Source: Limnobaculum eriocheiris (GTDB taxonomy: Bacteria > Pseudomonadota > Gammaproteobacteria > Enterobacterales > Enterobacteriaceae). Taken from it: DNA of 64,000 bases. The DNA is taken from the NCBI RefSeq assembly GCF_021010575.1, contig NZ_JAJNAG010000004.1, positions 62,001 to 126,000 on the forward strand. Reading direction: 5' to 3'. Every line of letters begins with the position of its first letter. The first letter of the stretch is position 1. The notes under the pieces were generated by a model, which did no database searches, had not been told where the DNA came from, and worked only from the letters and a program-made list of their open reading frames with translations. Below, piece by piece: positions 9,842 through 20,393 of this stretch. A program made the position numbers and the translations under genes.

Positions 9842-10954
9842 TTAGTTTGATGCCGATGAAAACGGTGAATCAGCGGGAGCACTCAACACCCACACCCGGC
9901 CATAGTGATTATAAAAACCTGCCGCATGTCCGGCTTCATCGCCAATACCCTGATAAATATCAAAATGATGCCCTTTAATCGCCCCACCCACATCCAGAGC
10001 AATCATCAAACGCATTTCATACTTACCGGTAAATTTCCCCGTATTATCTAACAGGGGAACCTCGGCTAAAATGGTGGTGCCCGGTGGAATTAAGGTTTTA
10101 TCCGAAGCCACCGATGCCCTGGCAATCAGAGGAACCGCACTGGCGCCTTTTACCGGCGCAGAATGCCTTGGCTTGAAGAAGACGAAAGATGGATTTTGTT
10201 CCAACAGCTCTCTGACTTCGGCTTCACTATGCTGTTCGGTCCAGCGCTTGATGGCCTGCATAGACATCTCTTCACGCGGCACTTCATTACGATCAATCAG
10301 CACTTTGCCAATACTGTTATAAGCACGACCGTTTTTACCCGCATAAGCAAAGAATACCAAAGGAGTGCCATCACCAAAGTCAACATATGCACTACCCTGC
10401 ACTTCCATCATAAAGTTATCTACTAATGAATTACTGTAGGCTAACTCCAGATTTAAACCGTCCAGAGCACCGGCATAAATCCCGGCGCGATCGGGTAAGC
10501 GACGCATTTTATTACTTCGGTTTGGCATTGAGTACAGCGGATATTTAAACTCCCCCTGACGGGTATGGCGTGCATGGATAACCGGCGTGTAATAACCGGT
10601 AAACTGAACGTTTCCGTAGTTATCTACCCCTTCCATTTGGTAGGCGTCAAGCTTGAACTGAGATAGCTGAGGACCCTCTGCGCCAGCGGTCATCCACTGA
10701 AAAATCGCCTGATAGGTATCACGATATTTGTTATACAGCGACGGAGAAACCTGGCTGATTTCATAAACCTGCTGAGCAAAATCTCTGCCATTAACCGGCT
10801 TATTTTTAGCATTTGGGTTGTTCACCAAACCAAACGTATGACTTAACTTACCATCTTTATATTGTTGCCCACGATCGGTCGGCCGTGACTCACATCCTGC
10901 GAGTAACGCAATAACTACACCACCCAATATAAATTTTACCCAACGTCCTTTCAT
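9842..10954 (-). CDS. mltA: Membrane-bound lytic murein transglycosylase A
   Basis: MltA cleaves peptidoglycan glycan strands, forming 1,6-anhydromuramic ends, at the inner face of the outer membrane. The 370-residue lipoprotein has lipobox LLAGC (Cys21), the MltA barrel domain from about residue 100, and the C-terminal 3D-type region ALDVGGAIKG...HFDIYQG. Asp332 is probably the equivalent of the E. coli catalytic aspartate. It is the usual neighbour of the initiator tRNA cluster. Confidence 0.95.
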   Translation of the reverse strand: MKGRWVKFILGGVVIALLAGCESRPTDRGQQYKDGKLSHTFGLVNNPNAKNKPVNGRDFAQQVYEISQVSPSLYNKYRDTYQAIFQWMTAGAEGPQLSQFKLDAYQMEGVDNYGNVQFTGYYTPVIHARHTRQGEFKYPLYSMPNRSNKMRRLPDRAGIYAGALDGLNLELAYSNSLVDNFMMEVQGSAYVDFGDGTPLVFFAYAGKNGRAYNSIGKVLIDRNEVPREEMSMQAIKRWTEQHSEAEVRELLEQNPSFVFFKPRHSAPVKGASAVPLIARASVASDKTLIPPGTTILAEVPLLDNTGKFTGKYEMRLMIALDVGGAIKGHHFDIYQGIGDEAGHAAGFYNHYGRVWVLSAPADSPFSSASN

Positions 10955-11136
10955 TATCTCGCCGCCTGCCTTTAATTAACCGCTACTCTATTGATTGCTA
11001 TATTGCTATCGAACAATACCAAGGCCACCAGTATAAAGGAAAGTGCTTATAAAAAAAGTGACGATAATGAAATGATGAAAAGTTAACCAATCGTAAAATC
11101 CAAACCTCCTTTTTTGTTATTTTAAAGAAAAATAGC

Positions 11137-11164
11137 TTGCAACCTAAACTACAGAGAGTATTAT
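11137..11164 (+). promoter_or_regulatory. Promoter of the initiator tRNA cluster
   Basis: TTGCAA (11137-11142), a 16-bp spacer and TATTAT (11159-11164), followed by the GC-rich discriminator GCGCCTCC. This is the form of a stable-RNA promoter open to stringent control. It lies 15 bp before the first tRNA. Confidence 0.65.
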
Positions 11165-11178
11165 GCGCCTCCTACGGA

Positions 11179-11255
<77 letters not shown>

Positions 11256-11320
11256 ACTTAATACTATGCCAAGGTATTAAGGCAGAAACATCTTTTGTTG
11301 TAGTATCTAGTCTTATCGGA

Positions 11321-11397
<77 letters not shown>

Positions 11398-11462
11398 ATC
11401 TGATATTATGCCAATGAATTAAAGTAAAGATGTCTTCTATTGCAGTATTTAGTCTTTTCGGA

Positions 11463-11539
<77 letters not shown>

Positions 11540-11642
11540 ATCCGACTCTCTGATATTCTTTTCATTTACCATCTCCATCCATTCTCCTGTACTACGCTTA
11601 AATTTAATGTCTCTGAATTTTAGTTATACAGGTAGCCTATCG

Positions 11643-11984
11643 ATGAAAATGTCCCCCTTTGCTTTTAGTCTGACAGACTGGGCCAGCGTAGAAAAGACGG
11701 AACACCGCGGCGAGACCGGTACGGTCTGGTGGCAAACCCGTTTTTTTGGTGAAGAGCAAAACAAAATTCGCGTTCGTATGGTTGAGTACTCCCCAGAATA
11801 TCTTGCTGACCACTGGTGCAGTAAAGGGCATGTGCTATTCTGCCTGGAAGGAGAGTTAGAAACCACGCTGGAGGATGGCCGTAAGTTCGTACTAACGCCA
11901 GGGGTAAGCTATCAGGTTGGTGATAATGCGGAAGCGCACCAGTCCTATACCAAAACCGGCGCCCGCCTGCTGATTGTTGATTAA
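11643..11984 (+). CDS. Small cupin-fold protein (DHCW-motif type)
   Basis: This protein of about 113 residues is a single cupin barrel with [21 protein letters not shown] (residues about 57-77) and a later GDNAEAHQS that may supply another metal ligand. The metal and substrate are unknown. The ATG at 11643 has AGGT upstream; an ATG at 11607 in frame has no ribosome site. It is convergent with amiC: the stop codons overlap in a shared TTAA, so there is no room for a terminator between the genes. Confidence 0.75.
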   Translation: MKMSPFAFSLTDWASVEKTEHRGETGTVWWQTRFFGEEQNKIRVRMVEYSPEYLADHWCSKGHVLFCLEGELETTLEDGRKFVLTPGVSYQVGDNAEAHQSYTKTGARLLIVD

Positions 11985-13222
11985 TATTTGATGGTTGCGA
12001 AATAGGTCTTAATACCGGCAAAAACTGATTCAGCGATCTGTTGCTGGAATTTTGCCGTTTTCAACTTGCGCTCCTCCTCCAGATTAGAGATAAACGCAGT
12101 CTCAATCAGAATAGATGGAATATCCGGCGCTTTCAGCACGGCGAATCCGGCCTGTTCAATTTCATTTTTATGCAGTTCATTTACCCGCCCCATTCGGGTC
12201 AGCACTTCCTTACCAAATGTCAGGCTGCTGTTGATGGTGGCGGTTTGTACCAAATCAAAAATAGTGTGGTCGAGGTAGCGATCGCCGCTCTTACTCACGC
12301 CACCTATCTGATCCGCCTCATTCTGGGTTTGTGCTAAATATTTAGCCGCACTGCTGGTTGCTCCTTTGGTGGACAAAGCAAACACCGAAGAACCATTAGC
12401 AGAGCGATCGGTAAACGCATCAGCATGAATAGAGATAAACAGATCGGCCTTTTGCGCTCTGGCTTTTGCTACCCGCACTTTCAACGGAATAAATACGTCC
12501 TCATTACGGGTCATGTACACCTTCATCCCTGACTCTTTCTGAATCAACGTGCGTAACCGGCGCGCAATTTGCAGAACGATATTCTTCTCTTTAGTACCTC
12601 GTTTACCGATAGCGCCGGGATCTTCCCCACCATGTCCCGGATCGAGCATGATAACCAGAGGGCGGTCACGCCCGGCTTTTCCGGCCTGTGGCGGTGCCGC
12701 TGGCTGATCTTTTTCCAGCTCACCCAGATTGTACTCTTTCAATAACGCCAGCAGCGGATCGTCCGGTTCGGAAGAACCACCATTAGCCGGATACAGATCG
12801 ACCACCAGACGGTTTTTAAACTCGGCAATCGGCTTTAGAGTAAACAGATTAGGATTGATATTTTGCTTTAATTCCAGCACCAGCCGAACCGTATCCGGGT
12901 CATGCTGCCCGACCCGAGCCAGCTTCAGATAAGGATCGTTATTCTGAACCTGAGCAGAAACCGCTTTTAGCACACTGTTTAAGTGAACATTCTCAATATC
13001 AATCACCAGACGATTGGGATTAGATAAAGCAAACTGTTTGTACTTTAGCGGAACCGTCGATTCCAGCGTAATTCGCGTATAGGTCGAAGAAGGCCATACG
13101 CGCACAGCAACAACGCTGGCCACAGAAGCAGCAATGCCAACGCCACTAACACTCAATAACCACGTCGCAGCGGCTCCCTGCAACAAACGGCGGCGTAAAT
13201 AATTGGGTTTAGAGCTAGACAT
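11981..13222 (-). CDS. amiC: N-acetylmuramoyl-L-alanine amidase AmiC
   Basis: AmiC is a periplasmic zinc amidase that splits septal peptidoglycan during cell division. The 413-residue protein has a twin-arginine signal (RRRLLQG), then an AMIN domain (about 30-140), then an Amidase_3 domain with [13 protein letters not shown] and the late glutamate in LIETAFISN. The frame opens at 13306, but the ATG at 13222 follows GGAGAATC and gives the homologous [12 protein letters not shown] start. Upstream it is divergent from argA. Confidence 0.95.
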   Translation of the reverse strand: MSSSKPNYLRRRLLQGAAATWLLSVSGVGIAASVASVVAVRVWPSSTYTRITLESTVPLKYKQFALSNPNRLVIDIENVHLNSVLKAVSAQVQNNDPYLKLARVGQHDPDTVRLVLELKQNINPNLFTLKPIAEFKNRLVVDLYPANGGSSEPDDPLLALLKEYNLGELEKDQPAAPPQAGKAGRDRPLVIMLDPGHGGEDPGAIGKRGTKEKNIVLQIARRLRTLIQKESGMKVYMTRNEDVFIPLKVRVAKARAQKADLFISIHADAFTDRSANGSSVFALSTKGATSSAAKYLAQTQNEADQIGGVSKSGDRYLDHTIFDLVQTATINSSLTFGKEVLTRMGRVNELHKNEIEQAGFAVLKAPDIPSILIETAFISNLEEERKLKTAKFQQQIAESVFAGIKTYFATIKY

Positions 13223-13480
13223 GATTCTCCGAAATAAAACGAACGACTGTTTACCAATAATATAAAGCTGGCGTAAAACTCTACCGAAGTGCAGCGGCAC
13301 TGTCACGTTTTACATATATGTTATCTGCCTGTAAGCATAACTTTGAGATGAAAATACGTGAAAATAAGCACATAATGCTTAAACGCGTCGAAGCCTAATC
13401 AATTTTAATCGCTACGTCTATTGAATAATCCCTCACTAAATCACTTTTGGCTAAACTTTCTGCTTGCCAGAACATCTCAA

Positions 13481-13519
13481 ATAGAATAAAAATACAAAAA
13501 TTACGAATTATTATGCATT
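13481..13519 (+). promoter_or_regulatory. Tandem ARG boxes (ArgR operator) of argA
   Basis: Two 18-bp ArgR boxes are separated by the standard 3 bp. Box 1 (13481-13498) matches 17 of 18 consensus positions and box 2 (13502-13519) about 16 of 18. They end 10 bp before the argA ATG, so arginine-bound ArgR should block transcription initiation or early elongation. Confidence 0.8.
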
Positions 13520-13529
13520 GAGGTTAATC

Positions 13530-14855
13530 ATGAAGGAACGTAGCACTGAATTGGTTGAAGGTTTCCGCCATTCGGTTCCTTACATCAATACCCACCGGGG
13601 GAAGACCTTTGTCATCATGTTAGGTGGCGAGGCCATAGAGCATGATAATTTCGGTAGTATTATCAGCGATATTGGTTTACTTCATAGCCTGGGCATTCAA
13701 TTAGTGGTGGTTTATGGTGCCCGCCCACAGATTGATGCCAATCTGGCGGTACACAATAAACCTTCGGTCTATCATAAACACACCAGGGTAACCGACGCAG
13801 AATCGCTGGAGCTGGTAAAACAAGCCGCGGGTCGTCTCCAGTTGGATATTACCGCTCGTCTGTCTATGAGCCTGAATAATACGCCGTTGCAGGGTGCCCA
13901 TATTAACGTGGTTAGCGGTAACTTTGTGATCTCCCAGCCTTTAGGGGTGGATGATGGTATCGATTACTGCCATAGCGGGCGCATACGTCGGATTGATGAA
14001 GAGGCTATTCAGCGCCAGCTGAGCAGCGGCGCTATTGTGCTGTTGGGGCCGGTGGCGGTTTCGGTTACCGGAGAGAGCTTTAATCTCACCTCAGAAGAAG
14101 TAGCAACTCAACTGGCCATTAAATTAAAAGCCGAGAAAATGATTGGTTTCTGTTCTTCACAAGGGGTAGAAGACGAAAAGGGAAAAATTATATCGGAACT
14201 TTTCCCTAATGATGCCCAAACCTATCTGGATAAGCATGAGGCCCAGGGCGATTATAACTCGGGTACTGTACGCTTCCTGCGTGGAGCAATTAAAGCCTGC
14301 CGCAGTGGTGTTCGCCGTTGTCACCTGCTTAGTTATCAGGAAAGCGGTGCGCTGTTACAGGAACTATTCTCCCGCGACGGTATCGGTACACAAATCGTCA
14401 TGGAGAGCGCGGAACAGGTGCGTCGGGCAACTATTCGCGATATTGGTGGGATTCTGGAGCTAATCCGCCCTCTGGAGCAACAGGGCATTTTGGTTCGCCG
14501 ATCCAGAGAGCAGCTTGAAATGGAAATTGATAAATTTACCATTATCGAACGGGATAATATGACCATCGCCTGTGCGGCGCTCTACCCCTTCCCGGAAGAA
14601 AAAATTGGTGAAATGGCCTGCGTTGCCGTTCATCCCAACTATCGCAGCTCATTACGCGGTGAAATCCTGTTAGAGAAAATCAGCGGGCAAGCGCGCCTGA
14701 TGGGGCTGGAGAAACTGTTTGTGCTCACCACCCACAGTATTCACTGGTTCCAGGAACGCGGGTTTATGCCAGCAGACATTGACGTTCTGCCGATGAAAAA
14801 GCAGGCTTTATATAATTACCAACGGCGATCTAAAATCCTTGTCACGCCGGTGTAG
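13530..14855 (+). CDS. argA: N-acetylglutamate synthase (amino-acid N-acetyltransferase) ArgA
   Basis: ArgA makes N-acetylglutamate from glutamate and acetyl-CoA, the first step of arginine biosynthesis, and is feedback-inhibited by arginine. The 441-residue protein has an N-terminal amino-acid-kinase fold ([16 protein letters not shown] from about residue 20) and a C-terminal GNAT domain. The ATG at 13530 follows AGGTT; the in-frame TTG at 13518 falls inside the ARG box and is less likely. It is convergent with recD. Confidence 0.96.
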   Translation: MKERSTELVEGFRHSVPYINTHRGKTFVIMLGGEAIEHDNFGSIISDIGLLHSLGIQLVVVYGARPQIDANLAVHNKPSVYHKHTRVTDAESLELVKQAAGRLQLDITARLSMSLNNTPLQGAHINVVSGNFVISQPLGVDDGIDYCHSGRIRRIDEEAIQRQLSSGAIVLLGPVAVSVTGESFNLTSEEVATQLAIKLKAEKMIGFCSSQGVEDEKGKIISELFPNDAQTYLDKHEAQGDYNSGTVRFLRGAIKACRSGVRRCHLLSYQESGALLQELFSRDGIGTQIVMESAEQVRRATIRDIGGILELIRPLEQQGILVRRSREQLEMEIDKFTIIERDNMTIACAALYPFPEEKIGEMACVAVHPNYRSSLRGEILLEKISGQARLMGLEKLFVLTTHSIHWFQERGFMPADIDVLPMKKQALYNYQRRSKILVTPV

Positions 14856-14865
14856 GTTTTATTGG

Positions 14866-14903
14866 TTTTACCGGGTGCTTTTTAGCCATCCGGTAAAATT
14901 TTC
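14866..14903 (+). terminator. Rho-independent terminator after argA
   Basis: TTTTACCGG...CCGGTAAAA is followed by TTTTC. It lies just after the argA stop, in the gap before convergent recD. A run of A at the left makes it plausibly bidirectional. Confidence 0.7.
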
Positions 14904-14982
14904 TATATTGCATTTCGACCGTAAAGCTATCAGTAAACTTCATTTTATGGTCGGTCAATACCGGCCATAATTATTTTAGCCC

Positions 14983-16851
14983 TTATGCTACGGGTAAAAC
15001 GTCTCCTTGTAAGCGTTCTGCCAGCCCGCTATGGCGTTCCGTTGGGGTAGCTATAGCAGACAACAGAATATTTTCATTAGCAAACAGCGTTAGCTTCTGA
15101 CGTGCCCGGGTAATTGCGGTATACACCAGTTCCCGGCTTAACAAAGGAGTAAAGGTGTCCGGCAATACCAGCACCGTATGGTCAAACTCCGAGCCCTGAG
15201 ATTTATGCACCGTCATCACATAGGCGGTTTCACAATCCGGTAGACGGCTTGGCTGTATCGCTTTTAACGAACCATCAGGAAGCTGGAAATAGACTCTCAT
15301 CTCTCCCTCCGACGTCATTAAGGCGATACCAATATCCCCGTTATACAAACCCAGCGAGCTGTCATTTCGATTAATCATTACCGGACGCCCTGAATACCAG
15401 ACGCCGACACTATCATTTGGTTTGTTAATCAAACGTTTGCCTTGTAAAGCCTGCTCAATACGAATATTCAGCCCTTCAACCCCAAACGGCCCACTGCGCA
15501 ATGCACACAGCAGACGGAACTGGTTAAACCGCGCCAGAATATCCTGAGGCTGACCAGATTTAATCTGTTCGAGATAGCCCCGATAGCCATCAACACAGGC
15601 TTCCAGCAGATGTAAATAGTCCTCTGGTGTTTTAACTGAAAACCAGCTCAAATCGCCATAATCCTGACTAAAACAACTAATAGCAGACCGTCCTTCCCCC
15701 TGATTAACCGCCAGCGACAGTTGACCAATACCAGAGTGCTGATGAAAGCGATAGCTCTTTTTCAAGAGAGATAAATTATCCCTGACGGCTACCGCATGCG
15801 GTAAATTCAGTGGAGAAATATTGAAACCGGTAAGGCGAGATAGCTCATCGGCGCGCTGCCGACTGTAACCTTGCTCCGCAAATCGACAGATGTCGCCTAA
15901 AACTGCCCCCGCCTCAACGGAAGCCAGTTGGTCCCGATCGCCCAGCAGGATCAGCCGGGCGTGCTCCGGCAAAGCCTCTATCAGACGAGCCATCATGGGC
16001 AAATCGACCATTGAAGCCTCATCCACAATCAACACATCAAGATGGAGTGGATTTTCCTTGTGATAGCGTAAACGGCGGCTGTTGGACTGAACCCCCAGCA
16101 AACGATGAAGGGTGGAGGCCTCGGTTGGCAACTGCTGGCGCCAATGCTCCTCCAGCGGTAATCCCTGAATCGCCTGACCTAATGACTCAGTTAATCTTGC
16201 CGCCGCTTTTCCCGTTGGGGCGGCCAGCGCAATACGTAATCGCTTTTCGCCAGCAAGCTGTAATAGTACCGCCAGTAATCTCGCCACTGTCGTGGTTTTT
16301 CCGGTTCCCGGCCCGCCAGAAATAATCGACACCTGACGCGTTACCGCAACCGCTGCGGCGACCTTTTGCCAGTTAATACCATCGTCAGTGGGTAAGAAAT
16401 AGGCATCCAACGCGGAGCGTAACATATCGATTGTCTGCGATGTCTGGCTATTCGGTATCTCACTTTGGTGCAGAAAGAAGTTGGCAATAAGCCCTTCATC
16501 TCGCCACATACGTTGCAGGTAGAGCCGCTCGTGCTGCAAAACCAGCGGTGCGGGCAAATTGCCATTGGTAACCGCAGGTGCAGACTCCAGCGCCAGAATT
16601 AAATCAGCAAACTGTGGATATCCAGCCTTATGCCAGACTTCTGCGGCTAATTCAGTATGTCGACCATCAAACAACGTCGTCTGATTAAAATGACGTAAAA
16701 ACAGGCACACATGACCGGCACCGGTTTCAGCACTTAAACAGGCAATTAACAATGCCAGACAAGAGTTATCACCAGCCAATAAACGGGCCAGTTGAATATC
16801 CAGAGGTCGCAAAAGGGAAGCATTCACGGCTTTTTGCAGCAGGCTAAACAT
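14983..16851 (-). CDS. recD: Exonuclease V alpha subunit RecD (5'-3' helicase)
   Basis: RecD is the fast 5'-3' helicase of RecBCD, an SF1B motor. The 622-residue protein has Walker A in SGGPGTGKTTT (Lys185), Walker B VDEASMVDLPM, and the C-terminal SF1 motifs TVHKSQGSEF and TAITRARQKL. Its ATG overlaps the recB stop by one base (TGATG), indicating translational coupling. The order recC-ptrA-recB-recD-argA is that of E. coli. Confidence 0.96.
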   Translation of the reverse strand: MFSLLQKAVNASLLRPLDIQLARLLAGDNSCLALLIACLSAETGAGHVCLFLRHFNQTTLFDGRHTELAAEVWHKAGYPQFADLILALESAPAVTNGNLPAPLVLQHERLYLQRMWRDEGLIANFFLHQSEIPNSQTSQTIDMLRSALDAYFLPTDDGINWQKVAAAVAVTRQVSIISGGPGTGKTTTVARLLAVLLQLAGEKRLRIALAAPTGKAAARLTESLGQAIQGLPLEEHWRQQLPTEASTLHRLLGVQSNSRRLRYHKENPLHLDVLIVDEASMVDLPMMARLIEALPEHARLILLGDRDQLASVEAGAVLGDICRFAEQGYSRQRADELSRLTGFNISPLNLPHAVAVRDNLSLLKKSYRFHQHSGIGQLSLAVNQGEGRSAISCFSQDYGDLSWFSVKTPEDYLHLLEACVDGYRGYLEQIKSGQPQDILARFNQFRLLCALRSGPFGVEGLNIRIEQALQGKRLINKPNDSVGVWYSGRPVMINRNDSSLGLYNGDIGIALMTSEGEMRVYFQLPDGSLKAIQPSRLPDCETAYVMTVHKSQGSEFDHTVLVLPDTFTPLLSRELVYTAITRARQKLTLFANENILLSAIATPTERHSGLAERLQGDVLPVA

Positions 16852-19800
16852 CAGGCTATTTCCTCCTGACCGCTAAACATACGGTCTAACCCATCCACCA
16901 GCGCCCACTCAGGTCGACAATGGAAAACACCTTGCCCTGGCTTATCTTTTTCAATACCGCGTAAAAAAAGGTAAAACACGCCGCCAAAGTGACACTGATA
17001 GTCGTAATCAGCAATGCGGTGGCGTAAATAACGGTGGAGTGCCAACGAGTAGAGTTGATACTGTAGTTCATAACGATGCTCGCACATGGCATCGGCCATC
17101 GCCTGTGGAGTATAAGATGCTGTACTTTCTCCCAACCAGTTAGACTTATAATCCAACACGTAATAGCGCCCCTGCCAGCAAAACACCAGATCGATAAAGC
17201 CTTTTAACATGCCCTGAACCTGCCGAAAAACCAATTCAGGACAGCGGGCTGACAGTGGATCATAACGCTTAACCAAAGCGTCTAACCGATCTGCCTGTAG
17301 CAATGGTCCAATGGGTAGGTAAAACTGAAGCTCTGCCTGGCGATTGGCCGCTGAAATATCTTTTAAACAGATCCCCTGCTCATCTAATGGTGAAGAAAGG
17401 ATAGTCTCTAACCACTGCTGCAAAACAGGCGTCCAGTGGCTTTCCAGCCCCTGTAACAGTACTTTTTCATTTAGCTCATGGCTATTTATCGGCTGGGTAA
17501 AATCCGTTTTCTCCAGTAAATCATGCAAAAAAGTTCCCGGAGCGGCGCCTTTCGGGAAAGTATGAGGAGACAGCAACTGTTGTGGATTCTCACCCTTTTC
17601 CCCAGCCGCATCGGTATCAAAACGAGGCAATAAGTCGTAATGGTGTGAGGTTCCCTGCTGCTGTAAGCCTGAATAGCTGGTAACACGCCAGCTGTTTTGC
17701 CGCTGGCTGCTAAAAGTGCGGGCTGCCAGCAGCTCTGGCTGTAATTGATTATCCTGCCACAGGGCTGCATCCATTTCCGCTGCGGTATGAAGCTGAATAC
17801 CATCATGCTGTTCCAGCGTCTGTAAAGACTCCGCCAGAAAAACAGCATTGCCGGGTTGCCCGCGCTGTAATAAATATCCCATAGCGCTACGGTGTAAATC
17901 AGAGTTGCCCTGCCGCCGGTTTCCGGAATAAAGCGGCGTAACCCCAATACTGCAATGATAAACAGAGCGGGTGATGGCCACATAAAGCAAGCGCAGATCT
18001 TCGGCCAGACGCTCTTCTTCTGCCAGCGTTAGCGAATCCTCACTTTGCTGTAAATCCAGCATGGCGGAGAATGTTTCACGATCGTGATAAAACGCCTGAT
18101 TCTGCTGGCGAAAGCCACAGATAAACGGCAGCCAGACCAGTGGATACTCTAATCCTTTCGATTTATGAATAGTTACCACTCTCACCAGATTGCGATCGCT
18201 CTCCAGCCTCAGTTGCTGGCTGTCTGAACGATCGTTTGGCTGGGTAATTTGTTGTGCTAACCAGCGAGCCAGTGAGTGTTCACTCTCCAGCTTTAGCGAG
18301 GCTTCCTGCAACAGTTCACCAATATGCATGATATCCGTTAAGCGGCGCTCACCGCCCAGCGTCACCAGCAGGTTTTCCGCCAGTTGTCGCCGGGACATCA
18401 CTTCCCGCAACATCGGCAATACTCCACGTTTGAGCCAAAGCTGACGGTAACTGCTGAACTCTTCTACCAGTTGATCCCACTGCCGCTCATCCCGGTTAAT
18501 ATCATCAATCTGGCGGGCATCCAGCCCCAGCAAACTGCTGGCTAAAGCGCTGCGCAGCGTTCTCTCTTTTTCCGGCGCCAAAACCGCCTGTAAGAGCCAC
18601 AGAATGTCTTTAGCTTCTGGTGTGGTAAACACACTCTCTCGGTTGGATAAATAGACGGAAGGTATCCCTAAAGCGCTTAAAGCATCCCTCACCAGCGCGG
18701 CTTCTTTACCGGTGCGAACTAAAATAGCAATATCGGCGGCGACTACTGGTTTGCGCTGTGTCGCGTTCACTAACCATGCTCGCTGCTGTTGGCCTGCTGT
18801 CAGCCACTCCCGAATCTGTACCGCACAGCTGCGGGCCATAAACTGCTGATACTCATTAAGACCGCACCCTTCTCCCGGCTGCAACCACAAAGAGACAGCC
18901 GGTTGGCTACTCCCATTCAACTCAAAGCTCAGGTGTTGATTTTTTTCTTCCGCATTAACCGGCATAAAGGGAATTTGCTGAAAAATAAAAGGGGCTGGCA
19001 GTTGCTGAAACAGGTGATTCACTGAGTTCACCATAGATGCTGAAGATCGCCAGTTAGTCTCCATCGTGTAGTGGTTACTTACTTCATTTCTGGCCTGCAT
19101 ATAGGTAAAAATATCCGCACCGCGGAAGGCATAAATCGCCTGTTTTGGGTCCCCTATCAGCAATAACCCGGTATCTTCACGACCACCGTACAGCTTATGG
19201 AATATGCGATACTGCTGTGGATCGGTATCCTGAAACTCATCAATCATTGCCACCGGATAGCGCAACCTGATAGCCTGCGCCAGAGCTTCTGCCCCGGTGC
19301 GTTGTAACGCGGAATCTAACCGACTCAGCAGATCGTCAAACCCCATTTCAGCACGCCGACGCTTCTCTTGCTGAACCGACAGACGAACTTCACTAATGGC
19401 TTTTGATAAAATTAAATCACGCAGGGTCAAAGGCTCGGAATAGATCAAATCAATGACAGTAAACAGAGGATCGACCGGTGCTTCGCCCTTTTTGGTTTTT
19501 TCACAAAGCACCGACTGGCGGAAATTATTCAGTTCTTTCGGTAGCTTATAATCCTGCGTCTCCTGCTCTGCCCACAAATTGACTTTTTGCAGCCAGTTGG
19601 GCAAATGCTTGGTGCTGTAGCTACGTTTATCTACACCTGACTGGCTGATTAATGATTCCAGCCCGGAACAGGCATCGCGCCACTGCTGCTTTAAAGCCTC
19701 AATGCGCTCAATAATCTGCTGGTGTCGCAATAAAATATCGTCCTGAGACGGCGGCTGACGTAACTGAGGGGCTTCCCCATGCAAATAGGGCATCACATCT

Positions 19801-20393
19801 GTCAGCAGAGATTCGGGTCCACTCCACTCGCTGTTTATCGCCTGGGCAACCGGCAAAGGCAACGGGTAACAATGACGACGCCAGAAATCGGCTACCGCCT
19901 GACGCCTTAAGGGAAGTTCATCTTCAATTAGCGATTGCTCAAACAAAACGCCCGATTCAAAGGCATTATGGCTCAACATACGCTGACAAAAACCGTGGAT
20001 GGTATAAATTGCCGCCTCATCCATTTGACGTTCGGCGGCCAATAGTAAGTCGCCAGCCTCTTCTTTATCCGTCAATTCCGACAGTAATTGCGACAACAGC
20101 GGATCGCTACTGTCGTTACGAATACAGGCAATACGTAAACGGTGAATATTATCCCGAATACGGTTACGCAGCTCTTCTGTTGCAGCTTCGGTAAAAGTTA
20201 CAACCAGTATCTCTTCCACTGACAGTTTACGCGGGTAAGCCGCCTGCTGGCCCAGCCCCAACAGTAAACGCAGATAAAGTACCGCAAGCGTATAGGTTTT
20301 CCCCGTGCCTGCTGATGCTTCAATTAAACGCTCCCCAAACAGAGGGAGCGTTAGTGGATCTAACCTTAAAGGCTGTGTAACCGTCATTATCAC
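16851..20393 (-). CDS. recB: Exonuclease V beta subunit RecB (helicase-nuclease)
   Basis: RecB is the 3'-5' SF1A helicase and the nuclease of RecBCD. The 1180-residue length equals that of E. coli RecB. Walker A is EASAGTGKTYTL near residue 25, UvrD motif II is MIDEFQDTDPQQYR, motif VI is LLYVAITRS, and the C-terminal nuclease has GFIDLVF and LDYKSNWLG. Two starts are possible: a GTG at 20393, overlapping the ptrA stop as GTGA, and an ATG at 20387. The GTG has closer AAGG spacing, while the ATG better fits the E. coli N-terminal length. Confidence 0.95.
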   Translation of the reverse strand: MIMTVTQPLRLDPLTLPLFGERLIEASAGTGKTYTLAVLYLRLLLGLGQQAAYPRKLSVEEILVVTFTEAATEELRNRIRDNIHRLRIACIRNDSSDPLLSQLLSELTDKEEAGDLLLAAERQMDEAAIYTIHGFCQRMLSHNAFESGVLFEQSLIEDELPLRRQAVADFWRRHCYPLPLPVAQAINSEWSGPESLLTDVMPYLHGEAPQLRQPPSQDDILLRHQQIIERIEALKQQWRDACSGLESLISQSGVDKRSYSTKHLPNWLQKVNLWAEQETQDYKLPKELNNFRQSVLCEKTKKGEAPVDPLFTVIDLIYSEPLTLRDLILSKAISEVRLSVQQEKRRRAEMGFDDLLSRLDSALQRTGAEALAQAIRLRYPVAMIDEFQDTDPQQYRIFHKLYGGREDTGLLLIGDPKQAIYAFRGADIFTYMQARNEVSNHYTMETNWRSSASMVNSVNHLFQQLPAPFIFQQIPFMPVNAEEKNQHLSFELNGSSQPAVSLWLQPGEGCGLNEYQQFMARSCAVQIREWLTAGQQQRAWLVNATQRKPVVAADIAILVRTGKEAALVRDALSALGIPSVYLSNRESVFTTPEAKDILWLLQAVLAPEKERTLRSALASSLLGLDARQIDDINRDERQWDQLVEEFSSYRQLWLKRGVLPMLREVMSRRQLAENLLVTLGGERRLTDIMHIGELLQEASLKLESEHSLARWLAQQITQPNDRSDSQQLRLESDRNLVRVVTIHKSKGLEYPLVWLPFICGFRQQNQAFYHDRETFSAMLDLQQSEDSLTLAEEERLAEDLRLLYVAITRSVYHCSIGVTPLYSGNRRQGNSDLHRSAMGYLLQRGQPGNAVFLAESLQTLEQHDGIQLHTAAEMDAALWQDNQLQPELLAARTFSSQRQNSWRVTSYSGLQQQGTSHHYDLLPRFDTDAAGEKGENPQQLLSPHTFPKGAAPGTFLHDLLEKTDFTQPINSHELNEKVLLQGLESHWTPVLQQWLETILSSPLDEQGICLKDISAANRQAELQFYLPIGPLLQADRLDALVKRYDPLSARCPELVFRQVQGMLKGFIDLVFCWQGRYYVLDYKSNWLGESTASYTPQAMADAMCEHRYELQYQLYSLALHRYLRHRIADYDYQCHFGGVFYLFLRGIEKDKPGQGVFHCRPEWALVDGLDRMFSGQEEIA

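Noticed and set aside
17486-17983. 165-codon minus-strand frame inside recB
   Set aside because: Overlaps recB in another frame; recB is intact with all motifs.
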